Positions 1-8,951 of a stretch of DNA of 64,000 bases are shown piece after piece (positions within the stretch are counted from its first letter, which is position 1; every line of letters starts with the position of its first letter). The notes under the pieces were generated by a model. That model was given only the letters and a program-made list of their open reading frames with translations. It was not told the origin of the DNA and made no database searches. A program made the position numbers and the translations under genes. Origin of the DNA: CATQHB01 sp965262595 (GTDB taxonomy: Bacteria; Chloroflexota; Dehalococcoidia; Lucifugimonadales; UBA3495); contig OZ253548.1 in assembly GCA_965262595.1 (NCBI GenBank), positions 434,001-498,000 of the forward strand, written 5' to 3'.

Positions 1-2154
1 CATCGGCCCCAGCACCGGAGTAAGAGGGTCTGCCGGGCCGGTGTCCGGGCAGGCGGTCTTGTCGCCCTCGTACCAGCAGGCAATCACCTGGTCCACCTTT
101 GCCGCCGCTTCTTCCGAGGCATCGGCCTTGAACGCGGCTGCCACGTGGCAGATGCCCAGGTAGATTCCTTCGCAGTCATCGTCCGGGTCGTCGGCCAGGC
201 GGAGCAGATAGAGCCGGCTAAACCCCGACTGGAACGCCGTGTCGCCCAGGACCCGGTACAGGTCGTGGAACAGACGCTCGCCCAGGGAGTAATTGCAGGA
301 ATAGGCAGAGTCCGCCCTCTGCTCCGGGTCCAACCTTTCCAACTCGGCGATGCTGTCAGCATAGGGGCATGGTCCATTTTGCGGGTGAAGCGGCCAGCCG
401 GTGCTGGCATTGTTCTGTATCGCTTCAATGAACATGGCTCCCCCTTCACTTATCCAGGCTTCACTGGCGCGCCAATAGTAGTGAGCTAATTCGTGGGCAA
501 AGTGGTTGAGAGCCGACTCCGGGTCATAGTTGTCGCGGTCAAGCCCGGGCAGGCTGACTATGATACTCCAGGAATTATGGCCATCGTATGTCGGCAGCAC
601 TGCATCCCCGAAAAAATAGATTGCCTGTTGCCGGAGGAGGGGCAAGGACATATACCCTTCAACGGTTCGGACGGCGGTCTCCAGCAAATCCATGGTAGCC
701 GCCGCGCCCGGTCGGGTGCGGATGATGGTGAGCAGAACCTGACCGGCCAGGGGCAGGTCAATGGCCCTTTCCTCAGAGGTAACCTTCTCCGGGTCCAGCA
801 GGGTCTCCACAAGGTCCGGATTATACGCGGCTGCATCATTAAGTGTGGCGACGATTTTAGCCTCTTCGTCGGTTATGCCATCGCGGATGGTGGGGTGGTT
901 GATGACCTTCTTAAACTCCTCAGGGTAGTAGCCCGCCAAACCGCCCAAGGCTTCCATGGCCGGCTTGTTCCTGCCCTCAATTACCCAGGGTAGCTCCATA
1001 AACTTGGGGAAGTAGTCTCCGCCTTCCAGGGTCAGGTAAATCAACCCCTGGGCCGCCGCCTCTTCTGAGAAGACCAAGCCGTCGGATATCCAGGGTAGTT
1101 CCCAAATTAACTGCCACCGCTCCGGCATCTCGCGCCGCAACTCTCGTTCCCCCCGCAGTTCTCTGAAACTTACGGCCGGGTCGTGGACTTGCCCCAACAT
1201 AGGCGTGGGAGTGGGCATGAAGCCCGGGTCCGTATCGGGGAAGTGACCGACCAGGGCCGAGTCCCATTTCCAGACGGTGAAATCTTCAAACCGGGTTTCG
1301 CCGGCGTGTTCATCGTCAACGAAAATAGTGATTCCATTTCCCCCGGTATCAGCATCCAATTCCATCCGGCCTTGGAGTACGCCGTTGATATAGACATAGC
1401 CCACGTCGTCTATCATGGCTATTTGAAGAAGGTTCTTGCCGCCCGGCTTCCAATTTATATGGGAAGACTGTTGGGATACTCGGCCAATAGCTTCACTGCT
1501 TCCCAACCGATGAAAATAGAGCCAGTCTCCGTTGCTATCGATGCTTACCCAGTATTGAGAATTCCACCTGCCATCCTTCAGCAGAAAGCCGTGCTCCCAG
1601 TATTTGCTGACAGCAGAGTAGGGATTAAAGAAGGTGGCTTCCACCAAAACATCCTCGCCGGTTGCCGGGCCGCGGAAGATTTGCAAGGAATCATCCTCCG
1701 GAACATGGGTCAGGGTCCCGTCTTTCGGGCCAAATAGCAACAATGAACGGTCGTACTTCAACGGCGGTAGCAGCGTGGCTGTTGGTGCCGGTGTGCTGGT
1801 GGGTCGGGGCGTCGCAGTGGGGGCAGGGGTAGGCGTGGGGGTCGCCGTGGGCAAAGGCGTGGCAGTAGGCACCAAGGTGGGTGTCGGCGTTGGTTCGGGT
1901 ATCGGGGTGAGCGTGGCAGTGGGGGCAGGCGTGGCCGTCGGAGTTGGGGTTGCCGTTGCCGTTGGCAGAGGAGTAGCCGTAGTTGCTTGCGCCAAGGCGG
2001 CAATCGTCGCCGGGATGTTTGGCGTGGCCGTTACTCGTACTGGAAGCTGTTCCTGCTGGCAGCCCAAGGCAAAGACTGCGACTAGAGTCAGTAACCCGGC
2101 CAGTAAAACCCCCGGAATCCTCGGTATAAACCTCGCTGCTATGGCTTGCAGCAC
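1..2154 (-). CDS. Secreted lipoprotein with HExxH zinc metallopeptidase-like domain (C-terminus cut by window edge)
   Basis: The minus frame is open from a GTG at 2154 to base 1, so 718 residues are visible and the C-terminus lies outside the window. The N-terminus has a hydrophobic segment (about residues 14-31) ending in ALGC, a lipobox-like site with Cys32, so the protein is probably exported and lipid-anchored. A Thr/Pro-rich linker follows (about 50-128), then a beta-sandwich-like LamG/concanavalin-type region (about 135-300), a second short PT stretch, and a helical region with HELAH at 554-558 and WISEGG at 567-572. HExxH followed by W-x-x-E-G is the gluzincin (peptidase MA) signature: two His and one Glu bind zinc. 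The GTG lies 2 bases past the stop of the preceding coiled-coil gene, which suggests co-transcription. Substrate unknown; the beta-sandwich may bind glycans or cell surface (inference). Confidence 0.75.
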   Translation of the reverse strand, partial: MLQAIAARFIPRIPGVLLAGLLTLVAVFALGCQQEQLPVRVTATPNIPATIAALAQATTATPLPTATATPTPTATPAPTATLTPIPEPTPTPTLVPTATPLPTATPTPTPAPTATPRPTSTPAPTATLLPPLKYDRSLLLFGPKDGTLTHVPEDDSLQIFRGPATGEDVLVEATFFNPYSAVSKYWEHGFLLKDGRWNSQYWVSIDSNGDWLYFHRLGSSEAIGRVSQQSSHINWKPGGKNLLQIAMIDDVGYVYINGVLQGRMELDADTGGNGITIFVDDEHAGETRFEDFTVWKWDSALVGHFPDTDPGFMPTPTPMLGQVHDPAVSFRELRGERELRREMPERWQLIWELPWISDGLVFSEEAAAQGLIYLTLEGGDYFPKFMELPWVIEGRNKPAMEALGGLAGYYPEEFKKVINHPTIRDGITDEEAKIVATLNDAAAYNPDLVETLLDPEKVTSEERAIDLPLAGQVLLTIIRTRPGAAATMDLLETAVRTVEGYMSLPLLRQQAIYFFGDAVLPTYDGHNSWSIIVSLPGLDRDNYDPESALNHFAHELAHYYWRASEAWISEGGAMFIEAIQNNASTGWPLHPQNGPCPYADSIAELERLDPEQRADSAYSCNYSLGERLFHDLYRVLGDTAFQSGFSRLYLLRLADDPDDDCEGIYLGICHVAAAFKADASEEAAAKVDQVIACWYEGDKTACPDTGPADPLTPVLGPM

Positions 2155-2156
2155 GG

Positions 2157-2453
2157 TCAGTTGCCAACTCGGAGCGGCAGGGCATCCCGGATAACATTCA
2201 ACATACCCTTAACCTCGGCTGTTTCTTGCTCCAGCCGTTGCATCCGGATTTCCATAGCGTCAATGCGTTGGCCCATAGCGTCAATGCGCTGGCCCATAGC
2301 GTCAATGCGTTGGGTCAACCGAGCTTCGGAATCGGCAATGCGTTGGCTCAACATCCGGAAGAACACCAGCATAACCGTGAACATAAAGCCGGCCAAGGCT
2401 ATGCCGACTCCGATTATAGTTATGGTGACCGGCAACAGGTCAGTTGATGTCAT
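2157..2453 (-). CDS. Small single-pass membrane coiled-coil protein (98 aa)
   Basis: I do not recognise a named family. The protein has an N-terminal hydrophobic segment (about residues 8-32) followed by a charged helix with three near-identical QRIDAMG heptads (about 47-67) and a tail ending LPLRVGN. This predicts a one-pass membrane anchor with a parallel coiled coil. A 21-bp DNA tandem repeat encodes the heptads. It is clearly paralogous to the 118-aa protein at 2838-3194: both begin with LLPV..TIIGVG, share EQETAE[VI]KG and LNVI.[DN]ALPLR, and differ mainly in the repeat section. It is followed at 2 bases by the lipoprotein metallopeptidase gene, so the two may be co-expressed. Function unknown. 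Confidence 0.7.
   Translation of the reverse strand: MTSTDLLPVTITIIGVGIALAGFMFTVMLVFFRMLSQRIADSEARLTQRIDAMGQRIDAMGQRIDAMEIRMQRLEQETAEVKGMLNVIRDALPLRVGN
2252..2314. repeat. 21-bp tandem repeat, three copies, inside coiled-coil gene
   Basis: Three consecutive 21-bp units (2252-2272, 2273-2293, 2294-2314) share ccatagcgtcaatgcg and differ by one or two bases. On the minus strand they encode repeated QRIDAMG heptads. Copy-number change would lengthen the coiled coil by whole heptads without breaking the frame. Confidence 0.85.
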
Positions 2454-2799
2454 AGATTGCCATTCCCCTTGGTCCAGTTGTCATTATATGCCAGTACAAG
2501 GGACAGGCAGGATTTTGGAAACCGTTTGCGGTGTGGGGGGCCGGTGCTGTTTGCGAACCCGTAATAAACCCCGCCCGCCGTCTCACCCGGCCAAGAGCCG
2601 GGCCACCCCCCCTGCTTTACCAGGTTGTTTGCCATTACCACCTTGTAGCCGTTGTTGGTCATGGGGCGGGCGTCGGGGATGCTGAGGGTGCCGGCGTGGG
2701 CCGGGTACAGAGGGAGCCAGGGACGGCGGCTGAGTTGTAGGGGGAGCGGATTCCTCGAGGCCCAAGGCCCGATCCGTGAACCCGGCGGAAGAGGGCAAG

Positions 2800-2832
2800 C
2801 CAACTGCCGCATAGGGCCTATGCGGCAGTTGG
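2800..2832. repeat. Perfect inverted repeat after the 118-aa gene
   Basis: Two 15-base arms (2800-2814 and 2818-2832) are exact reverse complements around a 3-base loop (ggc). The repeat sits 5 bases beyond the stop of the minus-strand gene at 2838. No T-run follows on the minus strand, so it is either an RNA 3' end stabiliser or weak terminator, or an operator. The region 2454-2799 between the two coiled-coil genes shows no convincing gene. Confidence 0.6.
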
Positions 2833-2837
2833 CGGCG

Positions 2838-3194
2838 TTACTCTCCGATGCGAAGGGGCAAGGCATTCTGAATAACATTCAGAGCGCCTTTAATCTCGGC
2901 GGTTTCCTGCTCCTGCCTTTGCATCCGGCTTTCGATAGCGTTAATGCGCTGCGTTAGCCGGGCTTCCGATTCGCTGATAAGGCGGGTGACCCGAGCTTCC
3001 GATTCCTCGATAAGCCGTGTAACCCGAGCTTCCGTTTCCTCGACAAGTCGTGTAACCCGGGTTTCCGTTTCGACGATACGCTGGTTAGTTATCCGGAATA
3101 ACACCAAGATTAACGTCACCAAAATGCCCGTTGAGGTGACTCCGACCCCGATTATAGTCAAGATGACAGGAAGCAACTCGTTTGTGGTCAACAT
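2838..3194 (-). CDS. Membrane-anchored coiled-coil protein (118 aa), paralogue of the 98-aa neighbour
   Basis: The N-terminus has one hydrophobic segment (about residues 7-33). It is followed by an 11-residue repeat of the type E[ST]EARVTRLI (about 45-85), a hendecad pattern typical of right-handed coiled coils, then a region shared with the 98-aa protein and the tail ALPLRIGE. The two proteins probably arose by tandem duplication and then expanded different repeats (heptads against hendecads). The start is ATG at 3194. Function unknown. The layout resembles small membrane adaptor or stalk proteins, but nothing in the sequence proves a partner. Confidence 0.7.
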   Translation of the reverse strand: MLTTNELLPVILTIIGVGVTSTGILVTLILVLFRITNQRIVETETRVTRLVEETEARVTRLIEESEARVTRLISESEARLTQRINAIESRMQRQEQETAEIKGALNVIQNALPLRIGE

Positions 3195-3354
3195 ATCTTA
3201 ACTTTTCCACAGCGTACTGGCAGCTAGTGTAAGGCACAGTGGACGCATTGGCAACTTTTGGGCGCGCCAGTACCGGGGCAATCCTTTACATCCTGTTCAT
3301 CCATGTGAATTAAGCCACCAGCCGGGCAACCGCCTGTTTTACCAGCTCGTTAGC

Positions 3355-4119
3355 TTACAAGTCTTCTGAACCGGGTCGGTTCAATACCTCAATCGCCCGC
3401 CGAAACACCGCGTCGAACATTTCCTCGGTTAACCTGCCGGTTTGAGTGTTCTGCTGGCTGGGGTGGTAGGAGCCAATGAGGACTACGCCGCCGGCAAGTT
3501 CATAACTGACGGCGTGCCCGAAGCGAGGCCGGGGCGACGGATTGGCTAAACCGGCCGCCGCACGGGCTTGGAGGTAAGTATCGAAGGCGAATTTTCCCAG
3601 AGCCACTACTACTTTTACCCGTTCCAGCAGATCCAGTTCTCTCAGGAAGAAGGGCAAACAATTGGCTTTTTCCTCTATCTGAGGCTTGTTGGCGGGGGGA
3701 GCGCACCGGACCGCGTTGGTGATGTAGGCGTCGGTAAGCGCCAAGCCGTCATCTTTATGGCGGGAATCCGGCGAGTTGGCAAACCCGAACCGGTGCAGCG
3801 CTTGAAATACCCAGTCACCGCTGCGGTCGCCGGTGAACATTCGTCCGGTGCGGTTACCGCCATGGGCCGCCGGAGCAAGTCCCATAATCAGCAGCCGCGC
3901 CGCCGGGTCGCCAAAAGAAGGCAAGGGCTTACCCCAGTAGTCCCATTCCCGGTACATTGGACGCTTTTTCCGGGCTACCTCCTCGCGGTGGGATACCAGG
4001 CGGGGACATAGGGTGCACCGGGTGACGGCGTCTTGTAAATCTTGCAGCGAGGTTATTGTGGCGATGGAGGCGCTCCTGCATGGCGAGCCGCGGTTGACTT
4101 CGACCTCTTGGCGGCACAT
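3355..4119 (-). CDS. udgB: Uracil-DNA glycosylase, family 5 (UdgB type) with 4Fe-4S cysteines
   Basis: This enzyme would remove uracil and other deaminated bases from DNA as the first step of base excision repair. Motif 1 is GLAPAAHGGNRTGRMFTGD (about residues 79-97), the family 5 form with Ala rather than the Glu of family 4. The C-terminal motif HPSQQN (about 219) is the DNA-intercalation loop. Four cysteines expected to hold a 4Fe-4S cluster are visible: C35 and C38 (CTLC), one in NAVRC and one in EKANC. The length of 254 aa is normal. The ATG at 4119 has a weak Shine-Dalgarno, so the first 15-20 residues may be untranslated. The gene ends well before its neighbours and looks monocistronic. 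Confidence 0.88.
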   Translation of the reverse strand: MCRQEVEVNRGSPCRSASIATITSLQDLQDAVTRCTLCPRLVSHREEVARKKRPMYREWDYWGKPLPSFGDPAARLLIMGLAPAAHGGNRTGRMFTGDRSGDWVFQALHRFGFANSPDSRHKDDGLALTDAYITNAVRCAPPANKPQIEEKANCLPFFLRELDLLERVKVVVALGKFAFDTYLQARAAAGLANPSPRPRFGHAVSYELAGGVVLIGSYHPSQQNTQTGRLTEEMFDAVFRRAIEVLNRPGSEDL

Positions 4120-4167
4120 TCTTCGTTACAATGTCTTCAAGGCAAGGGTATTTGCGGCTCGCCTGCA

Positions 4168-5265
4168 CTAGGCAACCGGCTTAAAAGCCGGCATGACTTG
4201 TTCGGCAAAGAGGCGAAGCGAATTCAGCGTCTGTTCCGTGGTTAACGTGCCAAAGAAAAAAGAGCCGACGAAATAGTTGGACCCGGTAGCCTCAATATGC
4301 TCTTTTAAGGTTTCCCGCACCGTAGCCGGCGAACCGACGATGTGCAACCCGTCGGCCAGACGTCCCTCAAAGTCGGCCAGAAAGTCAGCCCGGCCGCTGT
4401 CGTCGCCGCTGAGAATTCGCAGGTGGTTGAAGTTGCCAATAAAATCGGCAAATCCCGCCTTGGCCTCACTTAGCGCCCTTTCGTCGGTGTCGGCAACGTA
4501 AATATGCCGGGTTATCCCGTACTTGGGGTCCGGTTCGTGGGCGTTAAGCCGTTCCGGATTGTCCTTGTGCTCGGCCCATACTTGCTTGTAAAGGTCAAAG
4601 TGTTCCCGCATCACTTCCAGGGGTGGATAGTGGGAAATGGTACTGAGACCCTCGCTAGCCAGCCATCGTATTGAGGCCGGATTGGCAGTAGGATACCAGA
4701 GAGGTGGGTAGGGCTTTTGCCAGGGTTTCAGCGGGAGTTGGAAGTCCTTGAAGGTATAATATTTCCCTTCATAGGAAACCCTGCCGGTGCGGAGTCCCAT
4801 CAGGATGATTTCCATTGCTTCCTGAAACATGGCGCGAGATTCCTCGACGCTAATGTTAAAGAAATCCAGCTCATAGGAAGAAATGCCCCGACCCAGTCCC
4901 ACCTCCAACCGGCCTCGGCTCATTTGGTCCAACATACAGATTTCCAGGAGCAGCCGCAACGGGTTGTAGAAGGGCAGAGGATAGACCAGCGGCCCCAGGC
5001 GAATGTTATGGGTGCGTTGGGCGGCTGCGGCCAGGAAAACGCTGGGAGAGGGCGCCATGCCCAGCGGCGTTCCCTGGTGTTCGGCCATGTGGTAGCAGTA
5101 GAAACCGGCTGTGTCGGCGTATTCCAGGAATTGCAGGCGCTGCTCATAAAGGTCGGCAGGCTGCGCCCCATTGTTGTCAATCCAGTCGAAAATGCCAAAA
5201 CGGAGCGGGGCCGGGCCTGATGTTTCTTGTCCTGCAACTTGCTGCCGGTTTATTTCGTTCACCAC
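4168..5265 (-). CDS. LLM-class flavin-dependent monooxygenase (luciferase-like)
   Basis: Bacterial luciferase-fold enzymes use FMNH2 supplied by a separate reductase to oxygenate organic substrates. Family features include the RFGIFDWID start of the TIM barrel, YHMAEHQGTPLG, MLDQMSRGRLEVGLGRG (the usual D..S.GR...G.GRG signature) and a C-terminal IVGSPATVRETL. About 365 aa, normal length. A TTG at 5280 is possible, but GGAGG at 5278-5274 lies 8 bases before a GTG at 5265, which I chose. The gene follows an ALS-like ThDP enzyme on the same strand (118-base gap), and the wider region is rich in catabolic genes. The substrate cannot be told from sequence. Confidence 0.85.
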   Translation of the reverse strand: MVNEINRQQVAGQETSGPAPLRFGIFDWIDNNGAQPADLYEQRLQFLEYADTAGFYCYHMAEHQGTPLGMAPSPSVFLAAAAQRTHNIRLGPLVYPLPFYNPLRLLLEICMLDQMSRGRLEVGLGRGISSYELDFFNISVEESRAMFQEAMEIILMGLRTGRVSYEGKYYTFKDFQLPLKPWQKPYPPLWYPTANPASIRWLASEGLSTISHYPPLEVMREHFDLYKQVWAEHKDNPERLNAHEPDPKYGITRHIYVADTDERALSEAKAGFADFIGNFNHLRILSGDDSGRADFLADFEGRLADGLHIVGSPATVRETLKEHIEATGSNYFVGSFFFGTLTTEQTLNSLRLFAEQVMPAFKPVA

Positions 5266-5382
5266 CTGGCCTTCCTCCAATTGTTCGCCGGTTCGCCGGT
5301 TTAAGTGTTTGGCCGTTTAGTCTCTTGCCGAAACACTGCTGGAAAGTACGAAAGAGTGTAATGGTAGGAATAACGGCGATAG

Positions 5383-6984
5383 CTACTCGAACGGTGTTGG
5401 CATACTTTGCACCGGAACCTCGATTAGAGTCGGCGCGTCGGTGGCCAATGCCTCTCTCAGTGCCGAATCCAACTGTCCAGCGCCCTCGGCCCTCACTCCC
5501 CGCGCGCCGTAAGCCTCGGCTAGCTTGACGAAATCCGGGTTGTGCAGCGCGGCCCCATAGACACGTCCTTCAAACCGATTTACCTGGTCACGAAGAACAT
5601 TACCGTAGGCGTTGTCGTTGAACACCACTACCACTACATTGATTCCGTACTGAACCGCCGTAGCCAGCTCCTGAGAATTAAAGAGAAAGCCTCCATCCCC
5701 GGAAACCGCGACCACTGCCTTATCCGGCTGGGCAACCTTGGCCCCCAGAGCCACCGGGAAGGCGTAACCCAGGTTACCGGAATAGGATGAAGTTATGAAA
5801 GTCCTTGGCTGGTAAACCGGAAAGAAGGCTCGGGAATAGTAGCCCACCTGGGTCATGCCCGAAATCAGTATTCCGTCATCCGGCATCGCGGCGCGGATAG
5901 TAGCCGTCAGGGTCTCTTGGGGTTCAACCCGCAAGGATGTCTCCGCCCGTCGCTTCCGCAAGGATTCCACTTCGGCGGCGCGGCTGGCGCGCGGGGGCAT
6001 GATTTCGGTCAGGGCGGCGCCCAGAGTCTCCAGGGTTTGGCGGGCGTCTCCGGCAATGCCGTGGGTGTTTTCGTAATTGCGCCCCAGTTCCTCCGGGTCA
6101 ATATCAATCTGGACGACTCGCTGGCCGCCCAGCCAAGCCGGGTTAGCTAAACGGGTGCCCACCGCCAGAATCACGTCGAAGTTGGGGTCTTCCCGGGCCA
6201 CCGGGTCGTTGCGCAGGCGGTTAGCTCCCAGGGCCAGAGGGTGCCGGTCGGAGATTGCCCCCTTGCCCTCGGGCGTCGTAATGACCGGAGCCTGCAAGTG
6301 TTCCGCCACCCGCTGCAAAGCGCCCATCGCCCCCGAGGAAATTACGCCGCCGCCGGCCCAAATGAGCGGGTTGACCGCTTCGGCCAGGATTTGGGCGCCG
6401 GTTTGCAGCGCGGCGGCATCAGGCGCCGGGCGAGGATATTCCTCCGGCTCCCTCAGTTCCACGTCAGCCAGTTCGGCCAGGGTTTCCGGTGGAATCTCAA
6501 TCTCCACCGGGCGCGGCCGCCCGGTTTTCAAGTGAAAGAAAGCCTCGTGGACCACGTCGGGGATTTCCGCCGGATCCAGGATGCGGCGGGCCCATTTGGT
6601 AACCGGACGGATAGTATCGATTTGGTCGTTAATTTCGTGCAGGATGCCCCGATTGGCCCCGATCAGGTCCCGTTCAATCTGCCCCGCTACCACCAGCATG
6701 GGCGATGAAGCCGAATAGGCGGTGCCAATACCGGCGGAGGCGTTTTGCAGCCCCGGACCGGGTACCATCATCGCGGTTCCGATGCCGCCGCCGGCCCGGG
6801 AGTAACCGTCGGCCATATAGGTGGTTGCTTGTTCGTGACGGGTGGTGATGAACTGGATGCCTGGCTCGCCTTGCAGCCCGTCCAAAGCATGGTAAAGCTG
6901 AACCCCTGGCAGGCCAAAGATTACCCGAACTCCTTCCAGGTACAGCGATTTGGCCAGCGCCTGGCCTCCGGTCATTCTAGCCAT
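5383..6984 (-). CDS. Thiamine diphosphate-dependent enzyme, acetolactate synthase-like (533 aa)
   Basis: The three-domain POX/ALS fold is visible. The N-terminal Pyr domain carries the catalytic Glu in RHEQATTYMADGYSR (about residues 49-63), the central domain contains VVQIDIDPEELGR, and the C-terminal PP domain contains GDGGFLFNSQEL with the later FNDNAYGN Mg/ThDP site. It is distinct from the true IlvB at 40110, which sits in the ilv operon. It has no small-subunit partner and lies among catabolic genes, so it more likely acts on a 2-keto acid such as a benzoylformate-, oxalyl-CoA- or sulfopyruvate-type substrate; sequence alone does not decide. The ATG at 6984 has a good GGAAGG site. Confidence 0.85.
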   Translation of the reverse strand: MARMTGGQALAKSLYLEGVRVIFGLPGVQLYHALDGLQGEPGIQFITTRHEQATTYMADGYSRAGGGIGTAMMVPGPGLQNASAGIGTAYSASSPMLVVAGQIERDLIGANRGILHEINDQIDTIRPVTKWARRILDPAEIPDVVHEAFFHLKTGRPRPVEIEIPPETLAELADVELREPEEYPRPAPDAAALQTGAQILAEAVNPLIWAGGGVISSGAMGALQRVAEHLQAPVITTPEGKGAISDRHPLALGANRLRNDPVAREDPNFDVILAVGTRLANPAWLGGQRVVQIDIDPEELGRNYENTHGIAGDARQTLETLGAALTEIMPPRASRAAEVESLRKRRAETSLRVEPQETLTATIRAAMPDDGILISGMTQVGYYSRAFFPVYQPRTFITSSYSGNLGYAFPVALGAKVAQPDKAVVAVSGDGGFLFNSQELATAVQYGINVVVVVFNDNAYGNVLRDQVNRFEGRVYGAALHNPDFVKLAEAYGARGVRAEGAGQLDSALREALATDAPTLIEVPVQSMPTPFE

Positions 6985-7349
6985 TCTTTTTCCTTCCCTT
7001 TCAACGGTTTACCGGATTACGCCGCTGCGTGAGCTTATCCGGCCCAGATTTCAATATTGTCGGGCAAGCTCAGACGAAGCCCCGGAGTGACTCTTGGAGC
7101 TGGGGTCGGTCTGGCTTCCGGACTTAAGGATTGTAGTTTGGCGGGGATATAGCGTCAAGTTAGGCAGGTCCTGGCGGGCAAGGGAAGACGCAGAAGGGGA
7201 GCATTTTAACAACGCTCTGGCCGGATACCGCTTGAACCGCCATGCTTTGCTTGGTATTGTAGGCGTGGCGCAGTCAAACCCGGCTTGATGTTAGCTTGGT
7301 TGCTGGCGGATGGCGCCGTGGATTTGGTGAAGGTCAGATTGAGGAAGTT
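6985..7349. other. Divergent intergenic region, no gene seen
   Basis: These 365 bases separate the minus-strand ThDP enzyme from the plus-strand GMC oxidoreductase, so promoters for both should lie here. A 64-residue open frame exists on the plus strand, but its composition and lack of family features do not support a gene. No hairpin, repeat or RNA gene is evident. Confidence 0.5.
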
Positions 7350-8951
7350 ATGAAGTACGACGTAGTTATAGTTGGAGCCGGATCCGCCGGATCGGTATTA
7401 GCGGCTCGCCTATCGGAGGATGGTACCCAGTCGGCGCTGCTGTTGGAAGCCGGTCCGGATTACCCGGACTTTAGTCGGCTCCCCGACGAGCTTAAGTTTG
7501 GGTTCAGCGCCGCTCCGGTCCCGCCAACGGCCAGGACGGCCAGCGGGCATCCCGTATCCCTCACCCAAAGCGCGCATAACTGGCAATTCACCGCCCGGTC
7601 AACCGAGCTTGCGCCGGAAATGTTAGTTCCTCGAGGCAAGGTTACCGGCGGCTCCAGCGCCATTAATTCCTCGGCTTTTTTTCGGGGCGTTCCTGAGGAT
7701 TTCGACGCCTGGGCGGGCCGGGGCAACGACGAGTGGAGCTTTGAAAAAGTCCTGCCCTATTTCCGGAAGATAGAAACCGATGTCGATTGCCACGACGACT
7801 ACCACGGAGCCGAAGGTCCAATCTTCGTGCACCACTCAAAACCGGATAGCTGGCATCCCACCCAGCAGGCTTTTTTCGCTGCCTGCCGGGCTGGCGGCTT
7901 TGGTGAAACCACCGACCACAACCATCCCGACTCGACCGGAGTAGGCCCCGGTATCACCAATAACCATAACGGAGTGCGGTTCAGCACCGCCCTGGCATAT
8001 CTGAGCCAGGGACGCCACCGCCTGAACTTGACCATCCGAGCCGACTGCCAGGTGCAACGGATTCTATTTAATGACAAGCGGGCAGTGGGACTTTTGGTGG
8101 ACAGCGGTGGCGAAACCTTTGCTGTGGAATCCGACCGGATAATTCTGTGCGCCGGGGCCGTCGCTTCTCCCCAATTACTGATGTTGTCGGGAGTAGGGCC
8201 GGCGGCCCAGTTGCAGAACTTGGGCATTCCCCTGATACAGGTTACGCCCGGCGTGGGCCAAAACCTTAAGGATCATCCCAAGGTTTACGTTTCCTGGCAG
8301 GCTAAGGAAAGCTATCCACCCCAATCCGGCCCGGCCCCGGGCGGCGCGGCTCTGCGACTGACCGCTCCCGGTTCTAACCTGCGTAACGATTTGGGGATTA
8401 GCCTGAGCGCCTTCGCTCCCGAGCGGATAAAGGACCCGGCAGTCCCGCCCCAATATTCCGAAAACACACTCCGGCGGGTGGAGATGATGATAACCCTCTT
8501 GCTTCCGGTAAGCGCGGGCGAATTGACCCTTACCTCCGCGGATTACCGGGTACAGCCTGAATTGAATTATAACTACCTGGCCGACTCCTTTGACCGGGAG
8601 CGTTTGCGGGCCGGAGTGCGTCTGGCCCTGAGTCTGGCCGATCGGCAGGAACTGGCATCCCTGGTGGGCGAACGTATTGACCCATCCGACGACGACCTCG
8701 CTACCGACGAGGCCCTGGACCGTTGGCTGCTGCGGGAGGCGACGACTTACTCCCACATCTCGGGTACCTGCAAAATGGGGCCGCCGGATGAGTCGATGTC
8801 GGTAGTCAATCAATTTGGTGAAGTTTACGGTTTGGCAGGATTAAGGGTGGTGGACGCCTCGATAATGCCCGACCTGGTGCGTGCCCCAATCAATCCGGCG
8901 GTAATAATGCTGGCCGAACGCGTCGCCGATTTTATTCGAGTCGGCCGGTGA
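7350..8951 (+). CDS. GMC-family FAD-dependent oxidoreductase
   Basis: Glucose-methanol-choline oxidoreductases oxidise alcohols with FAD. The N-terminus MKYDVVIVGAGSAGSVLAAR is the Rossmann FAD site. The first GMC signature is seen at VPRGKVTGGSSAINSS and the second in ILCAGAVASPQLLMLSGVGP. The C-terminus has SHISGTCKMG with the active-site His and DASIMPDLVRAPINPAVIML. About 533 aa, typical of choline dehydrogenase/alkanol dehydrogenase relatives. I chose the ATG at 7350 because GAGGAAG lies just upstream and the Rossmann motif starts at residue 4; a longer in-frame start at 7296 is less likely. It probably feeds alcohols into the surrounding catabolic genes. Specificity unknown. Confidence 0.9.
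   Translation: MKYDVVIVGAGSAGSVLAARLSEDGTQSALLLEAGPDYPDFSRLPDELKFGFSAAPVPPTARTASGHPVSLTQSAHNWQFTARSTELAPEMLVPRGKVTGGSSAINSSAFFRGVPEDFDAWAGRGNDEWSFEKVLPYFRKIETDVDCHDDYHGAEGPIFVHHSKPDSWHPTQQAFFAACRAGGFGETTDHNHPDSTGVGPGITNNHNGVRFSTALAYLSQGRHRLNLTIRADCQVQRILFNDKRAVGLLVDSGGETFAVESDRIILCAGAVASPQLLMLSGVGPAAQLQNLGIPLIQVTPGVGQNLKDHPKVYVSWQAKESYPPQSGPAPGGAALRLTAPGSNLRNDLGISLSAFAPERIKDPAVPPQYSENTLRRVEMMITLLLPVSAGELTLTSADYRVQPELNYNYLADSFDRERLRAGVRLALSLADRQELASLVGERIDPSDDDLATDEALDRWLLREATTYSHISGTCKMGPPDESMSVVNQFGEVYGLAGLRVVDASIMPDLVRAPINPAVIMLAERVADFIRVGR

Noticed and set aside
1691..2197. Low-complexity minus-strand frame rich in His/Asn across the PT linker region, and its sister frame rich in Arg/Pro
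   Set aside because: These are out-of-frame readings of the Thr/Pro repeat of the lipoprotein gene; the real frame is open across the entire region to base 1.
2450..2878. 142-aa minus frame between the two coiled-coil genes
   Set aside because: No family features, overlaps a real gene end and a palindrome, and its composition looks random.
7094..7288. 64-aa plus-strand frame before the GMC gene
   Set aside because: No ribosome site of note and no recognisable features; treated as chance.
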